Part shown: positions 23,767 through 32,057 of the stretch, piece by piece
Layout of the letters: each line of letters starts with the position of its first letter
Position numbering within the stretch: the first letter of the stretch is position 1
NCBI GenBank assembly: GCA_934130045.1
Contig: CAKOXI010000012.1
Span: forward strand, 1-40,079
DNA: 40,079 nucleotides
Direction of reading: 5' to 3'
DNA from: an uncultured Bacilli bacterium
Lineage (GTDB): Bacteria; Bacillota_I; Bacilli_A; RF39; UBA660
Position numbers and translations under genes: made by a program
The notes under the pieces: generated by a model
Databases searched by the model: none
Seen by the model: the letters and a program-made list of their open reading frames with translations, nothing else
Told to the model about the DNA's origin: nothing

Positions 23767-25044
23767 ATGGGTTTAATTAAATCTGCAATAAGTTCTATTA
23801 GTGGAACATTACATGAACAATGGGAGGATTTTATTGTTTGTAATGAAATCCCTAGTGATAATGAGTTATTAATGATAAAGAAAACAACTAAGTCAGGTCA
23901 AATTTCTGCACATAGTAGAATTGAAGTAAAACCAGGACAATGTGCAATTATAATGGATAGTGGTAAAATCTTAGATGCAACTGCAGAATCTGGAATATAT
24001 ACATTCGATGCATCTTCATCACCATCTTTATTTGCTGGTCAATTTGGTGGAATGTTTAAGGAAATGTGGCAAAGATTTACATATAATGGAACTCCAGCTA
24101 AGGAGCAAGCTATTTATTATGTAAATATTACTGAAGTAAAAAATAATTTATTTGGAACACCAAATCCAATTCCTTTTCAAGATTGGTCGCATCCAATTCC
24201 AAACCAAATGACAGGAACTGTAACTCCATTAAGGGTTCAAATTAAATGTCATGGTAAATATACATTTACAATTTCAGATCCAATGACATTTATTGGAAAT
24301 GTTGGAGCTCGTGATTCTTATAGCAAAACAGAAATGACTGATCAAATGCGTTCAGAAGTTATTGCTGCTTTCCAAAATGTAACAAATGAGTTAGGTAATA
24401 GTAACCACAAAGTTCCAGTTCTTGAAATTCCAAGTGCAACAGATGAAATTCAAAAAATGATGGAAGAAAAAGAATTTGATGCTGCAATTAGAAAAAGAGG
24501 AATTAGCTTAATAAGTTTCTCAGTTGAATCTTTAACTTTAGACGAAGAATCAAATAAGAAGATTGATAATTATGAATTAAGTTCAAATAGTTTTATGCAA
24601 CAAGGAACACTTACTGGTGCTTATGCAAATGCTGTTCAAGATGCTGCTAAAAATGAAGCTGGAGCAATGAATGGTTTCATGGGTGTTGGTATGATGAATA
24701 TGGCATCTGGAGGAATTGTTGGTGGAGCTATGCAGAATCCATTTAATAATCAACAACAAAATGCATCATTTATGCAAATGAACGATCCATTTGCTAAAAA
24801 TAATGATAGCAATGTTAATGAAAATGTAGCACAGGATGTTCAAACAACAACTGAACAACCAAGTGAAGCAAAAAAAGTTTGTGCAAACTGTGGAAATGAA
24901 GTTACTGGTAAGTTTTGTACAAATTGCGGAACAAAATACGAAGAACCAGTTGTAGAAGAACCAAAAGAAAAACATTGTTCTAATTGTGGGGCAGTTGTAA
25001 CTAGTAAGTTCTGTTCAGAATGTGGAACACCAGTAGAAGAATAA
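23767..25044 (+). CDS. SPFH-domain (YdjI/virion-core-like) protein with two zinc ribbons
   Basis: A 425-residue soluble protein. The N-terminal region (about 1-45) contains WEDFIVCNEIPSDNELLMIKK, typical of the YdjI branch. The SPFH/Band-7-like domain follows (about 50-270: VKPGQCAIIMDSGKILDATAESGIYTFD, FGGMFKEMWQRFTYNGTPAKEQAIYYVNITEVK, RKRGISLISFSVESLTLDEESNKKI). A Gly/Met/Asn-rich linker (about 295-365) leads to two tandem zinc ribbons: Cys372, 375, 384, 387 and Cys404, 407, 416, 419. SPFH proteins oligomerise on membranes and organise microdomains; this branch has no transmembrane anchor of its own, and the flanking genes encode membrane zinc-ribbon proteins that could recruit it. The gap to the previous gene is 20 bp; AAAGAGGT ribosome site. 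Confidence 0.85.
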   Translation: MGLIKSAISSISGTLHEQWEDFIVCNEIPSDNELLMIKKTTKSGQISAHSRIEVKPGQCAIIMDSGKILDATAESGIYTFDASSSPSLFAGQFGGMFKEMWQRFTYNGTPAKEQAIYYVNITEVKNNLFGTPNPIPFQDWSHPIPNQMTGTVTPLRVQIKCHGKYTFTISDPMTFIGNVGARDSYSKTEMTDQMRSEVIAAFQNVTNELGNSNHKVPVLEIPSATDEIQKMMEEKEFDAAIRKRGISLISFSVESLTLDEESNKKIDNYELSSNSFMQQGTLTGAYANAVQDAAKNEAGAMNGFMGVGMMNMASGGIVGGAMQNPFNNQQQNASFMQMNDPFAKNNDSNVNENVAQDVQTTTEQPSEAKKVCANCGNEVTGKFCTNCGTKYEEPVVEEPKEKHCSNCGAVVTSKFCSECGTPVEE

Positions 25045-25069
25045 TAAAAAAAGTAAGGAGTGTTAATTT

Positions 25070-25951
25070 ATGAAATGCCCAAAATGTGGTAAAGAATTAA
25101 AAGAGGGTACAAAATTTTGCGTAGGATGTGGAACTAAATTAACAAATGCTGAAGAGAGTGTAAAAAAAGAAGTTGTTAATGAAGAAAAGGTAAAAGAAAT
25201 AAAAGAAAAGGTTAATCAAAAAGTAGAAACAGTTAAGGAACAAGCAAAGAAAGCTGCTGATAGTGATTTTATGAAAATTGTATTAGCAACTCTAATGTTT
25301 TTAGTTAATATTTTACTAAAACCTATTAAAACATTAAAAGCAAAATTAGATTATTATAGTGAACCAAAAAATGGCTTTATTTTAGCAGGTGTTGTTGCTT
25401 TAGTAACAATGGTTATAAGAGTTTTCATCTCTTTTGTAATGGCTTTAATAAAGAAAAATTGTATTACTTCATGGACAGGTACAAAAACATGTTCAACAAT
25501 AGGAGAAAACTTAAAAAATATTCCATGGATGGATATAACTTTAAAACATTTATTAGTTATTTTAATGGCAATGTTTATTATTGCTGGAATCTATTATATT
25601 GCAAGCTTGATTGTTAAGAAAAATACAAATTATATGAGATTAATTTCAATTGTAGCTGTATCTTTTATACCAGCTTGTGCTGCAATGTATGTTTTAAGTC
25701 CAATATTTGGATGGATAAATGTTCATTTAGGAGTTGTAGTTTCAATTATTGGATACGTTTATTCTTTAGTTGTATTCTTTACTGCTATGAAAGATGAAAT
25801 TAAATTTAAAGATGCTGATACATGTGTATATTTCAATTTGATTTGTGCATCTATTATTTTAATAGGAGTTTATTTTTTAGGAGTAGCTATTGTAAATAAT
25901 GTAGCAAATGATGCAACAAATAATATTTTAGGTTCAATTTCACTTAAATAA
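25070..25951 (+). CDS. polytopic membrane protein with N-terminal zinc ribbon
   Basis: The 293-residue product starts with a zinc ribbon (Cys3, Cys6, Cys17, Cys20; MKCPKCGKEL..FCVGCGTKL). A charged helical, probably coiled-coil segment follows (about 30-70, rich in Lys/Glu/Val). Then come about five transmembrane helices (roughly 100-125, 162-185, 198-220, 225-245, 258-282). The membrane part resembles Yip1-type domains. It closes the three-gene zinc-ribbon operon (25 bp after the SPFH gene, GTAAGGAG ribosome site) and is followed by a terminator. A role as membrane receptor for the SPFH scaffold is inferred from context only. Confidence 0.72.
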   Translation: MKCPKCGKELKEGTKFCVGCGTKLTNAEESVKKEVVNEEKVKEIKEKVNQKVETVKEQAKKAADSDFMKIVLATLMFLVNILLKPIKTLKAKLDYYSEPKNGFILAGVVALVTMVIRVFISFVMALIKKNCITSWTGTKTCSTIGENLKNIPWMDITLKHLLVILMAMFIIAGIYYIASLIVKKNTNYMRLISIVAVSFIPACAAMYVLSPIFGWINVHLGVVVSIIGYVYSLVVFFTAMKDEIKFKDADTCVYFNLICASIILIGVYFLGVAIVNNVANDATNNILGSISLK

Positions 25952-25953
25952 TA

Positions 25954-25990
25954 AAACAAAAAGTTCATTAAATTTGAACTTTTTTTGTTT
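25954..25990 (+). terminator. intrinsic terminator
   Basis: AAACAAAAAGTTCA (25954-25967) pairs with TGAAC plus a T run and GTTT (25975-25990) across a 7-nt loop. The T run is two longer than the A run, leaving a small bulge. It ends the zinc-ribbon operon. Confidence 0.7.
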
Positions 25991-26006
25991 TTCTATAAGG
26001 TATCTA

Positions 26007-26015
26007 TGATATAAT
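26007..26015 (+). promoter_or_regulatory. extended -10 promoter for ftsK/spoIIIE
   Basis: TGATATAAT (TATAAT at 26010-26015), 25 bp before the ATG at 26041. Same form as the promoters at 16010 and 22988. Confidence 0.55.
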
Positions 26016-26040
26016 TGTATTAAGATAGTTGGAGGTATTT

Positions 26041-28314
26041 ATGGGCAAGAAAAAAAAGCGAAAAGAAGAAAAAAAATCCAATTCTAGCTTTAAAATTGAA
26101 TTAATAGGTGTTTTATTGGTTGTTGCCTCTATTATAGGATTTGTGCCATATAACGGTGTTGTTGGCAATATAATAAAAGCATTTTCAATTTTTTTGTTTG
26201 GAGCATGGTATTGGATATTTTTGGTGTCCCTATTTTTGATTGGCGGGTACATGATTGTAAAAAGAGAATCGGTTAATTTTATAAATTTAAAATTAATAGG
26301 ACTTTATATGATTATTTTAAGTATTTTGATATTTGCGCATTCATCATATATAAAAAATCAATTTAATGATGATGCCAATTTATTAGTAAATTTAGATGAA
26401 ATGAAAGTTATTAAAGAAACAATAGATAATTTTATGGCTTCTATAAATGAAATAAAGGAACCAGTTGGTGGTGGTATAATAGGAGCAAGTGTTTCTGTAT
26501 TGTTTTTTAATTTATTTGGTACTCAAGCAATATGGATAGTTGTTTTAACAATATTTATTTTAGGTTTTGTTCTTTTTACAGGATTTTCAATTGTCGATGC
26601 TATAAAGAATGCTTCGAATAAGGCAAAGGCACAAATGTTGAAATCTAAAGAGAAGAAAAATCAAAAAGCAATAGCAAAAGCAGAGGAAAAATTTGAAAAA
26701 GATATAAATAATAAAATAGTTGTATCTAGTGTTGATGAATTAATACATATTAATGATGAAAAAAATGAAGAAAAGGATTTAAATGAGGATAAGGAAAGTG
26801 AAATATTAGATAAACAAAATGATATTGCAAATGTGGCTATAAATGGTTGTGATATTGATAAACCATATATATATCCACCAATATCATTATTATCTAAGCC
26901 AGTAAGGGATTCAAAAAGCAAAGAAAATCAGGAAAGTATTAGACATAATATACCTATTTTAATTCAGGTATTAAGCGATTTTGGTATACAAGGTAAGGTG
27001 GTTGCTGCAAATATTGGTCCATCAGTTACTCAATATGAATTAGAAATTAAGGCTGGAACAAAGGTAAGTAAACTTTTAGGAATACATAGAGAGATTGCTC
27101 TTGCACTTGCTGCAAAAGAAGTTCGTATACAGGCTCCTATACCAGGAAAAAGTACAATTGGTATAGAAATTCCCAATAAAAGTATTTCTATGGTTTGTGT
27201 TAGAGATGTTTTAGAAAAAATCCCATCTTCATTAGATGGAAGTAAGTTATTAGTTACGCTTGGTAAGTCTATTGATAATAAGCCAGTTTGGTGTGAAATA
27301 AATAAAACTCCCCATTTACTTGTAGCTGGTTCTACAGGAAGTGGTAAATCAGTCTGTATAAATAGTATTATAGTTTCAATTTTAATGAGAGCAAAACCAG
27401 ATGAAGTTAAATTGGTTTTAGTTGATCCTAAAAAAGTTGAACTTTCAATGTATAATGGAGTTCCACATCTGCTAGCTCCTGTTGTAACGGACCCTAAAAA
27501 AGCTAATATTGCTTTAAAGAAGATTGTTGTTGAAATGGAAAGAAGATATGATGCTTTTAGTGAAAGTGGAACAAAAAATATTGCTGGATATAACACTTAT
27601 GTTGAAAAGAAAAATGAAACGTTACCTGAAAGTGAAAAATTAAGAAAGATTCCTTATATTGTTGTTATTATTGATGAGCTTGCAGATTTAATGCTTGTAG
27701 CTGCTAAAGAGGTTGAAGATTCAATTATGCGTATTACTCAAATGGCTAGAGCTGCCGGAATTCACTTGATTGTTGCAACGCAAAGACCTTCAACTGATGT
27801 TATTACTGGTGTTGTAAAGGCAAATATTCCATCGCGTATATCATTTGCAGTTTCAAGTAGTATTGATTCACGTACCATTTTGGATATGACGGGAGCTGAA
27901 AAGTTATTAGGAAAAGGTGATATGTTATTTTTACCACAAGGAGAAAATACTCCACTCAGAGTTCAGGGTACTTTTATATCTGAGGAAGAAATTAGTGCTG
28001 TAGTAGATCATGTAATAAAACAACAAAAGGCAAGATATGATGAAACTTTATTGATGGATGATGAAGAAATGCATGCAACGACTGGAGTTGAAAATGATGC
28101 TTTAGAAACAGATGAACCATTATATAACGAGATTGTAGAATTTGTTGTAACACAAGGAAAAGCAAGTGCTTCACTTTTACAGAGAAGATTTAGACTTGGT
28201 TATAATAGAGCAGCACGTGTAATTGATCTATTAGAAGAAAGAGGAATAATAGGACCAAATAATGGTTCTAAACCACGAGAAGTTTTAATAAAATTAGAAA
28301 AAAAGGATGAATAA
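26041..28314 (+). CDS. ftsK: FtsK/SpoIIIE DNA translocase
   Basis: The ATG at 26041 has GGAGG at the right distance; the in-frame TTG at 26029 is part of that site. The 757-residue protein has a basic N-terminus, four TM helices (about 15-185), a charged linker (about 195-285), and the translocase motor. The motor has Walker A GSTGSGKS near residue 430, LVLVDPKKVELSMYNGVPHLL, Walker B YIVVIIDELADLM, and ARAAGIHLIVATQRPSTDVITG. The winged-helix gamma domain at the C-terminus (about 690-757, YNEIVEFVVTQGKASASLLQRRFRLGYNRAARVIDLLEERGI) reads KOPS/SRS polarity sequences. It pumps chromosomal DNA through the closing septum and, in spore formers, into the forespore. Only one such gene is in view, so division versus sporulation use cannot be separated. 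Confidence 0.95.
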   Translation: MGKKKKRKEEKKSNSSFKIELIGVLLVVASIIGFVPYNGVVGNIIKAFSIFLFGAWYWIFLVSLFLIGGYMIVKRESVNFINLKLIGLYMIILSILIFAHSSYIKNQFNDDANLLVNLDEMKVIKETIDNFMASINEIKEPVGGGIIGASVSVLFFNLFGTQAIWIVVLTIFILGFVLFTGFSIVDAIKNASNKAKAQMLKSKEKKNQKAIAKAEEKFEKDINNKIVVSSVDELIHINDEKNEEKDLNEDKESEILDKQNDIANVAINGCDIDKPYIYPPISLLSKPVRDSKSKENQESIRHNIPILIQVLSDFGIQGKVVAANIGPSVTQYELEIKAGTKVSKLLGIHREIALALAAKEVRIQAPIPGKSTIGIEIPNKSISMVCVRDVLEKIPSSLDGSKLLVTLGKSIDNKPVWCEINKTPHLLVAGSTGSGKSVCINSIIVSILMRAKPDEVKLVLVDPKKVELSMYNGVPHLLAPVVTDPKKANIALKKIVVEMERRYDAFSESGTKNIAGYNTYVEKKNETLPESEKLRKIPYIVVIIDELADLMLVAAKEVEDSIMRITQMARAAGIHLIVATQRPSTDVITGVVKANIPSRISFAVSSSIDSRTILDMTGAEKLLGKGDMLFLPQGENTPLRVQGTFISEEEISAVVDHVIKQQKARYDETLLMDDEEMHATTGVENDALETDEPLYNEIVEFVVTQGKASASLLQRRFRLGYNRAARVIDLLEERGIIGPNNGSKPREVLIKLEKKDE

Positions 28315-28364
28315 TTTGCTTTATTAATATTTATATAGTATTATATATTATGTGGAGGTGCTTT

Positions 28365-30287
28365 ATGAAAGAAAATAAGAAATTTGTACCATTTATAATT
28401 GGTGGTATAGTTATAGTATTAATAGTAATTATTTTAATATTATTTTTAGGAAAAGGAACAAAGGTAATAAAAAAAGGTAGTAAGGAAGAAATCAAAAATG
28501 TTTCTGAGTTAATAAAGGCAGAATATAATGATGTTGAATGCATTGATGATTGTAATTTCTTTTATGCTTACAAAGGCTCAGATGATTTAACAGGAATGCT
28601 TTATTTCTTTAATAATGAAGGAAAAAAATTAGGAAGTTATGACTTATCTAAGGTTGATCCAAAAGTAGTTGCAACAATGGATATAGAAGGTATTACTAAA
28701 AATTATTATATTATGAGTTATACAAATGTAGAAACATTTGATTCTAGTTATATTGCTTATAATATGAATGGGAAAGTAATTACTGAAGCTGATGATATAG
28801 AAGCTATTACAGAAAATTATTTTACAATTGAAAAAGATGACAAAAAGGCTTTATTGGATAATAAAGGAAAAGTTATTTATGAAAATGTTGATTATGTAAA
28901 AAACTATAATGATGAATATATAACTTTAAAAGTTAATGAAGTTGATAAAATAATTGATAAGAATGGTAATGAAATATTAAGTGGTTATACTATTGCAAAA
29001 GTAGTATTAAATGATAATGATGATATTGATTATTTAATTGTAAAAAATACTGAAGAATCTGTTTATTATTATTTTAATGTAAAAGAAGCTACAAAAAAAG
29101 GTGATGCATTTACTTCATATACTGAAGAAAATGATCAAATGATAATTTCTAAAAAAGTTGATTCAAAAACAAAAAAATTTATATTAAAATCTAATGGAGA
29201 ACAGATAGAGTATAGTGAAAAATCTACAGAAACTAATAGTGATTCATATTATTCAGAAATAAAATCAAAAATAGATACAGAAAAATATCCAATTTTTTCA
29301 TCAACTGTAAAACAAGAAAATCAAAATTATGTTTTAGTAGATAATAAAGAAGAAAATAAATTTGGTATATATGATATTAAAAATAATAGTTTTAAAGAAT
29401 TAGGTACATATAAAGAAGGATCAAATCGCCGTTTAACATTAAAACAAATCACAACATATGATACTGATAGTGAAGCAAATGACATAATATTTTCGGTAGA
29501 ATGTACTAGTTATTATTGTGATCATGATGTTCAATTTATATATAATTTTACACAAAATAAATTATTATTATCTAGAGATTCAGAAAAGGAATCTTTGATT
29601 TATTCAATTAAATTGTATGATAATAATTATTATGTTGTAAGAAACACAAGTTCTAAATTTGATGATTCAAGTAAATATGTTTTATATGATGATAATAATG
29701 AAAAAGTTATAGAAACTGAAAAAGACATAAAAATTATAGAGAATAGTGTTTTATATAATAGTTCTACAGTATCAGATACAGGTAATATTAATTTATATAG
29801 TTTGAAAGATAAAAAAATAATTAATCTTGATTCAGATAAAGATCCGTTATATGTTTCAAAGGAAAAATTTGGAAAAGAAGAACTATATCAATTTGGTGAT
29901 GATAATAATACTTATTTGCTTACTAAAGAAGGCAAGTTGACTAAATTAGAAGGTAAAGTTAAATCTAGTGATAATATTGGTATTTATCTTTCAAATGATA
30001 AAAAAATATATTATTATAATGTATATAATGAAAAATTATCTTCTTATGAATTACAATCAAACGAATCTATAAATGGTAGTACTGGTCGTGAATTAGTACC
30101 ATTTAGAAATGCTATTTTTGTTAATAATTCTTATGATAATCTATTTAAGGTTATTGGTGTTGATAATAAAGTATTATTAGAAAAGAAAAATTTACAAATA
30201 TATTCAGTTGAGACTGATTTAAATGGAAATGTTATAATTACAGTTGTTGATAAGGATGATAATAAAGGTATTTATATAGCAAAATAG
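28365..30287 (+). CDS. large membrane-anchored protein with WG-like repeats
   Basis: The ATG at 28365 follows GGAGGTG; the upstream in-frame ATG at 28350 lacks a site. The 640-residue product has a basic N-terminus and one TM (about 8-27). The remaining 600 residues are extracytoplasmic and built of short beta-rich units of the form IxAxNxxGKxI / LLDNKGKVIYENVDYV / IIDKNGNEILSGY, resembling degenerate WG-type or propeller repeats. It is very rich in Asp, Asn, Lys and Tyr; cysteines are few (CIDDC near residue 50; CTSYYCDHD near residue 390). No enzyme motif. It stands alone between ftsK and a terminator. Function unknown; a surface binding or wall-associated role is a guess. Confidence 0.65.
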   Translation: MKENKKFVPFIIGGIVIVLIVIILILFLGKGTKVIKKGSKEEIKNVSELIKAEYNDVECIDDCNFFYAYKGSDDLTGMLYFFNNEGKKLGSYDLSKVDPKVVATMDIEGITKNYYIMSYTNVETFDSSYIAYNMNGKVITEADDIEAITENYFTIEKDDKKALLDNKGKVIYENVDYVKNYNDEYITLKVNEVDKIIDKNGNEILSGYTIAKVVLNDNDDIDYLIVKNTEESVYYYFNVKEATKKGDAFTSYTEENDQMIISKKVDSKTKKFILKSNGEQIEYSEKSTETNSDSYYSEIKSKIDTEKYPIFSSTVKQENQNYVLVDNKEENKFGIYDIKNNSFKELGTYKEGSNRRLTLKQITTYDTDSEANDIIFSVECTSYYCDHDVQFIYNFTQNKLLLSRDSEKESLIYSIKLYDNNYYVVRNTSSKFDDSSKYVLYDDNNEKVIETEKDIKIIENSVLYNSSTVSDTGNINLYSLKDKKIINLDSDKDPLYVSKEKFGKEELYQFGDDNNTYLLTKEGKLTKLEGKVKSSDNIGIYLSNDKKIYYYNVYNEKLSSYELQSNESINGSTGRELVPFRNAIFVNNSYDNLFKVIGVDNKVLLEKKNLQIYSVETDLNGNVIITVVDKDDNKGIYIAK

Positions 30288-30290
30288 GTT

Positions 30291-30326
30291 AAAAAGTAAA
30301 TAGTATGATTTTCTATTTACTTTTTT
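30291..30326 (+). terminator. intrinsic terminator
   Basis: AAAAAGTAAATAG (30291-30303) pairs with CTATTTACTTTTT across a 9-nt loop, with T run 30321-30326. It is a clear, long stem. Confidence 0.82.
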
Positions 30327-30439
30327 CTTTAAAATATGATTAATTTGAATTTTGGTAAAAAATCTTTATAATATTTTGAACTAAAGAGTAAATGTTTATA
30401 AAAAAGTAATAAAATATGGATTATATATATTTTTTATTG

Positions 30440-30445
30440 TATAAT
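30440..30445 (+). promoter_or_regulatory. probable -10 element
   Basis: TATAAT at 30440-30445 preceded by TG one base away, 25 bp before the ATG at 30471. The -35 region is weak. Confidence 0.4.
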
Positions 30446-30470
30446 TATTACAGTAGTAGGAGTTGATATA

Positions 30471-31517
30471 ATGCCAAAAAGTGTATTTGAAACATTGAAT
30501 TGTCCAAATTGCCATGGAGAAGTTGAATTAGATAAAGATCAAGAATATGGTTTTTGCAAATATTGTGGAACTAAACTTCAAAATACTAATTTTAAAATAG
30601 TTAAAGGAAATATAAAAATAGATAGGGAAAAGGATTATGAAAATTATTTAATTATTGCAAGAAGAGCATTAAATGATGATGATTATGAAACTGCTGAGAG
30701 ATATTATGATATGATGTTACAAATCAATCCTAATAGTTATGAAGCCTTATTTTATAAAAATTATTGTAATGTTAGAAATAGTAAGATTACTGAAATTAGA
30801 GGATCAATAGCTAAAATAAATAATTGTCTAGAATCTGTATTTAGATTAATGAAAAATGATCTAACTGGTTATAGTTTGGAGCAGGCAATAAAAAAAATTA
30901 GTATTGATGCAGATGATATAATAATTTTATTAGTAAATAATTATAAAAATTTTTATGATGAAATTGATTTACAAATTAGAAATAATTATAATCAGGAATA
31001 TATAGATGTATATTTTGAGGGAAAAAATGCCGAGGAACATTTGGTTGATTTGTTGTTAGATTTTTTTTCTGATATTGATTGGGTTAAGAATAATGTTGCA
31101 ATAATATTAAGTAATGCAAATGAGTTGCACATATCATGTATTCCTAAGTTGGAAAAAAAAGAATTAAATATAAATTTAATTCATGAAAGAACAGAAAAAA
31201 TAAAAAAATATAATCCAAATTATGTTGAACCTGCAATTAATAAAGGCGGTTGCTATGTTGCTACATCGGTATATGGTTCGTATGATTGTCCACAAGTATG
31301 GACTCTTAGAAGATATAGGGATAAATATTTGGCATCAACATGGCATGGGAAAATTTTTATACATGTATATTATACAATTAGCCCCACAATCGTAAAATAC
31401 TTTGGTAAAACCAAGTGGTTTAGAAAATTTTGGCAAAGTAAATTAGATAAAATGGTTGAAAAATTGATTAAACAAGGATATGAATCAACACCATATAATG
31501 ATATAGATTGGTATTAA
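30471..31517 (+). CDS. zinc-ribbon, TPR-like protein with CFI-box-type C-terminus
   Basis: A 348-residue protein with three parts. A zinc ribbon is at the N-terminus (Cys11, Cys14, Cys29, Cys32). A TPR-like helical region follows (about 55-105, ALNDDDYETAERYYDMMLQINPNSYEALFYKNY), then more helices to about 250. The C-terminal segment from Gly-Gly-Cys261 reads CYVATSVYGSYDCPQVWTLRRYRDKYL and continues to IHVYYTISPTIVKYFGKTKWF. This corresponds to the CFI-box C-terminal domain (usual form GCFIATAVYG...LRxFRD), a short region with an invariant Cys found at the ends of unrelated proteins. Its function is not settled. It sits with the other zinc-ribbon genes of this window but in its own transcription unit. 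Ribosome site GTAGGAG. Confidence 0.78.
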   Translation: MPKSVFETLNCPNCHGEVELDKDQEYGFCKYCGTKLQNTNFKIVKGNIKIDREKDYENYLIIARRALNDDDYETAERYYDMMLQINPNSYEALFYKNYCNVRNSKITEIRGSIAKINNCLESVFRLMKNDLTGYSLEQAIKKISIDADDIIILLVNNYKNFYDEIDLQIRNNYNQEYIDVYFEGKNAEEHLVDLLLDFFSDIDWVKNNVAIILSNANELHISCIPKLEKKELNINLIHERTEKIKKYNPNYVEPAINKGGCYVATSVYGSYDCPQVWTLRRYRDKYLASTWHGKIFIHVYYTISPTIVKYFGKTKWFRKFWQSKLDKMVEKLIKQGYESTPYNDIDWY

Positions 31518-31835
31518 TGGCTAAATGAAATAATGAATATTTTAATACAATAAATGAAAATATCAAATATTTAATCGAGATAATAAATTGTAAAAGTAAT
31601 ATATTAATGAATGTTAGTTTAATAATAAAAAATTAAAACACACTTCAAAAAAATTTAATAATTTTATAAATTTTTACAAATAAAATTTATAAAAATCAAC
31701 ATATTTAATTTTATTAAGCTTTTTTGTGTTGCTAAAGTTTATATAAAAATATTGTAAAAATGAAGCTTAAAATAATTAGTACTTGATTTTATTATATATT
31801 TATGATAAATTAATATAAGTTGGGAGGTATATAAT
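31518..31835 (+). other. AT-rich intergenic region without a gene
   Basis: No open frame with a ribosome site, no RNA-like GC-rich element and no clear terminator with a T run is visible in this 318-bp stretch. It holds a perfect all-AT inverted repeat (separate entry) and a looser pair of TTAAGCTT / AAGCTTAA copies about 45 bp apart. The GGGAGGT ribosome site for secG lies at its end. The promoter of secG must be here but is not distinct. Confidence 0.6.
31662..31694. repeat. perfect all-AT inverted repeat
   Basis: TTTTATAAATTTT (31662-31674) and AAAATTTATAAAA (31682-31694) are exact reverse complements across a 7-nt loop. With no GC pair in the stem it would be weak as RNA; it could be a protein site, a weak terminator or chance in AT-rich DNA. 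Confidence 0.55.
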
Positions 31836-32048
31836 GTGCAAATTTTATTAATTATTGTATCATTATTAATTATCGCAATTGTTTTATTACAAAGTGGAAA
31901 ATCTGAAGGTGCATCAAATGTTATATCTGGTGGAAATGATAACCTATTTGCAAATAGAAAAGAAAGAGGCGGAGAGTTATTTATTACAAGACTTACTGCC
32001 TGTTTAGGAATTGCTTTTTTTATTATCTGTATTATTATGAATAAGTAA
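31836..32048 (+). CDS. secG: protein-export membrane protein SecG
   Basis: A 70-residue protein starting at GTG, with GGGAGGT upstream; an ATG overlapping that GTG by one base (31834) is in another frame and stops at once. Two TM helices (about 2-17 and 50-68) flank the conserved cytoplasmic loop LLQSGKSEGASNVISGGNDNLFANRKERG, which is diagnostic of SecG. It is the small subunit of the SecYEG translocon and assists SecA-driven export. In many Bacillota it precedes rnr and smpB; here an unknown gene follows 9 bp later. Confidence 0.93.
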   Translation: MQILLIIVSLLIIAIVLLQSGKSEGASNVISGGNDNLFANRKERGGELFITRLTACLGIAFFIICIIMNK

Positions 32049-32057
32049 TTTATCAAT

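Noticed and set aside
27030..27596. 188-codon minus-strand open frame inside ftsK
   Set aside because: It is antisense to the highly conserved motor domain and carries no start signal; a shadow frame.
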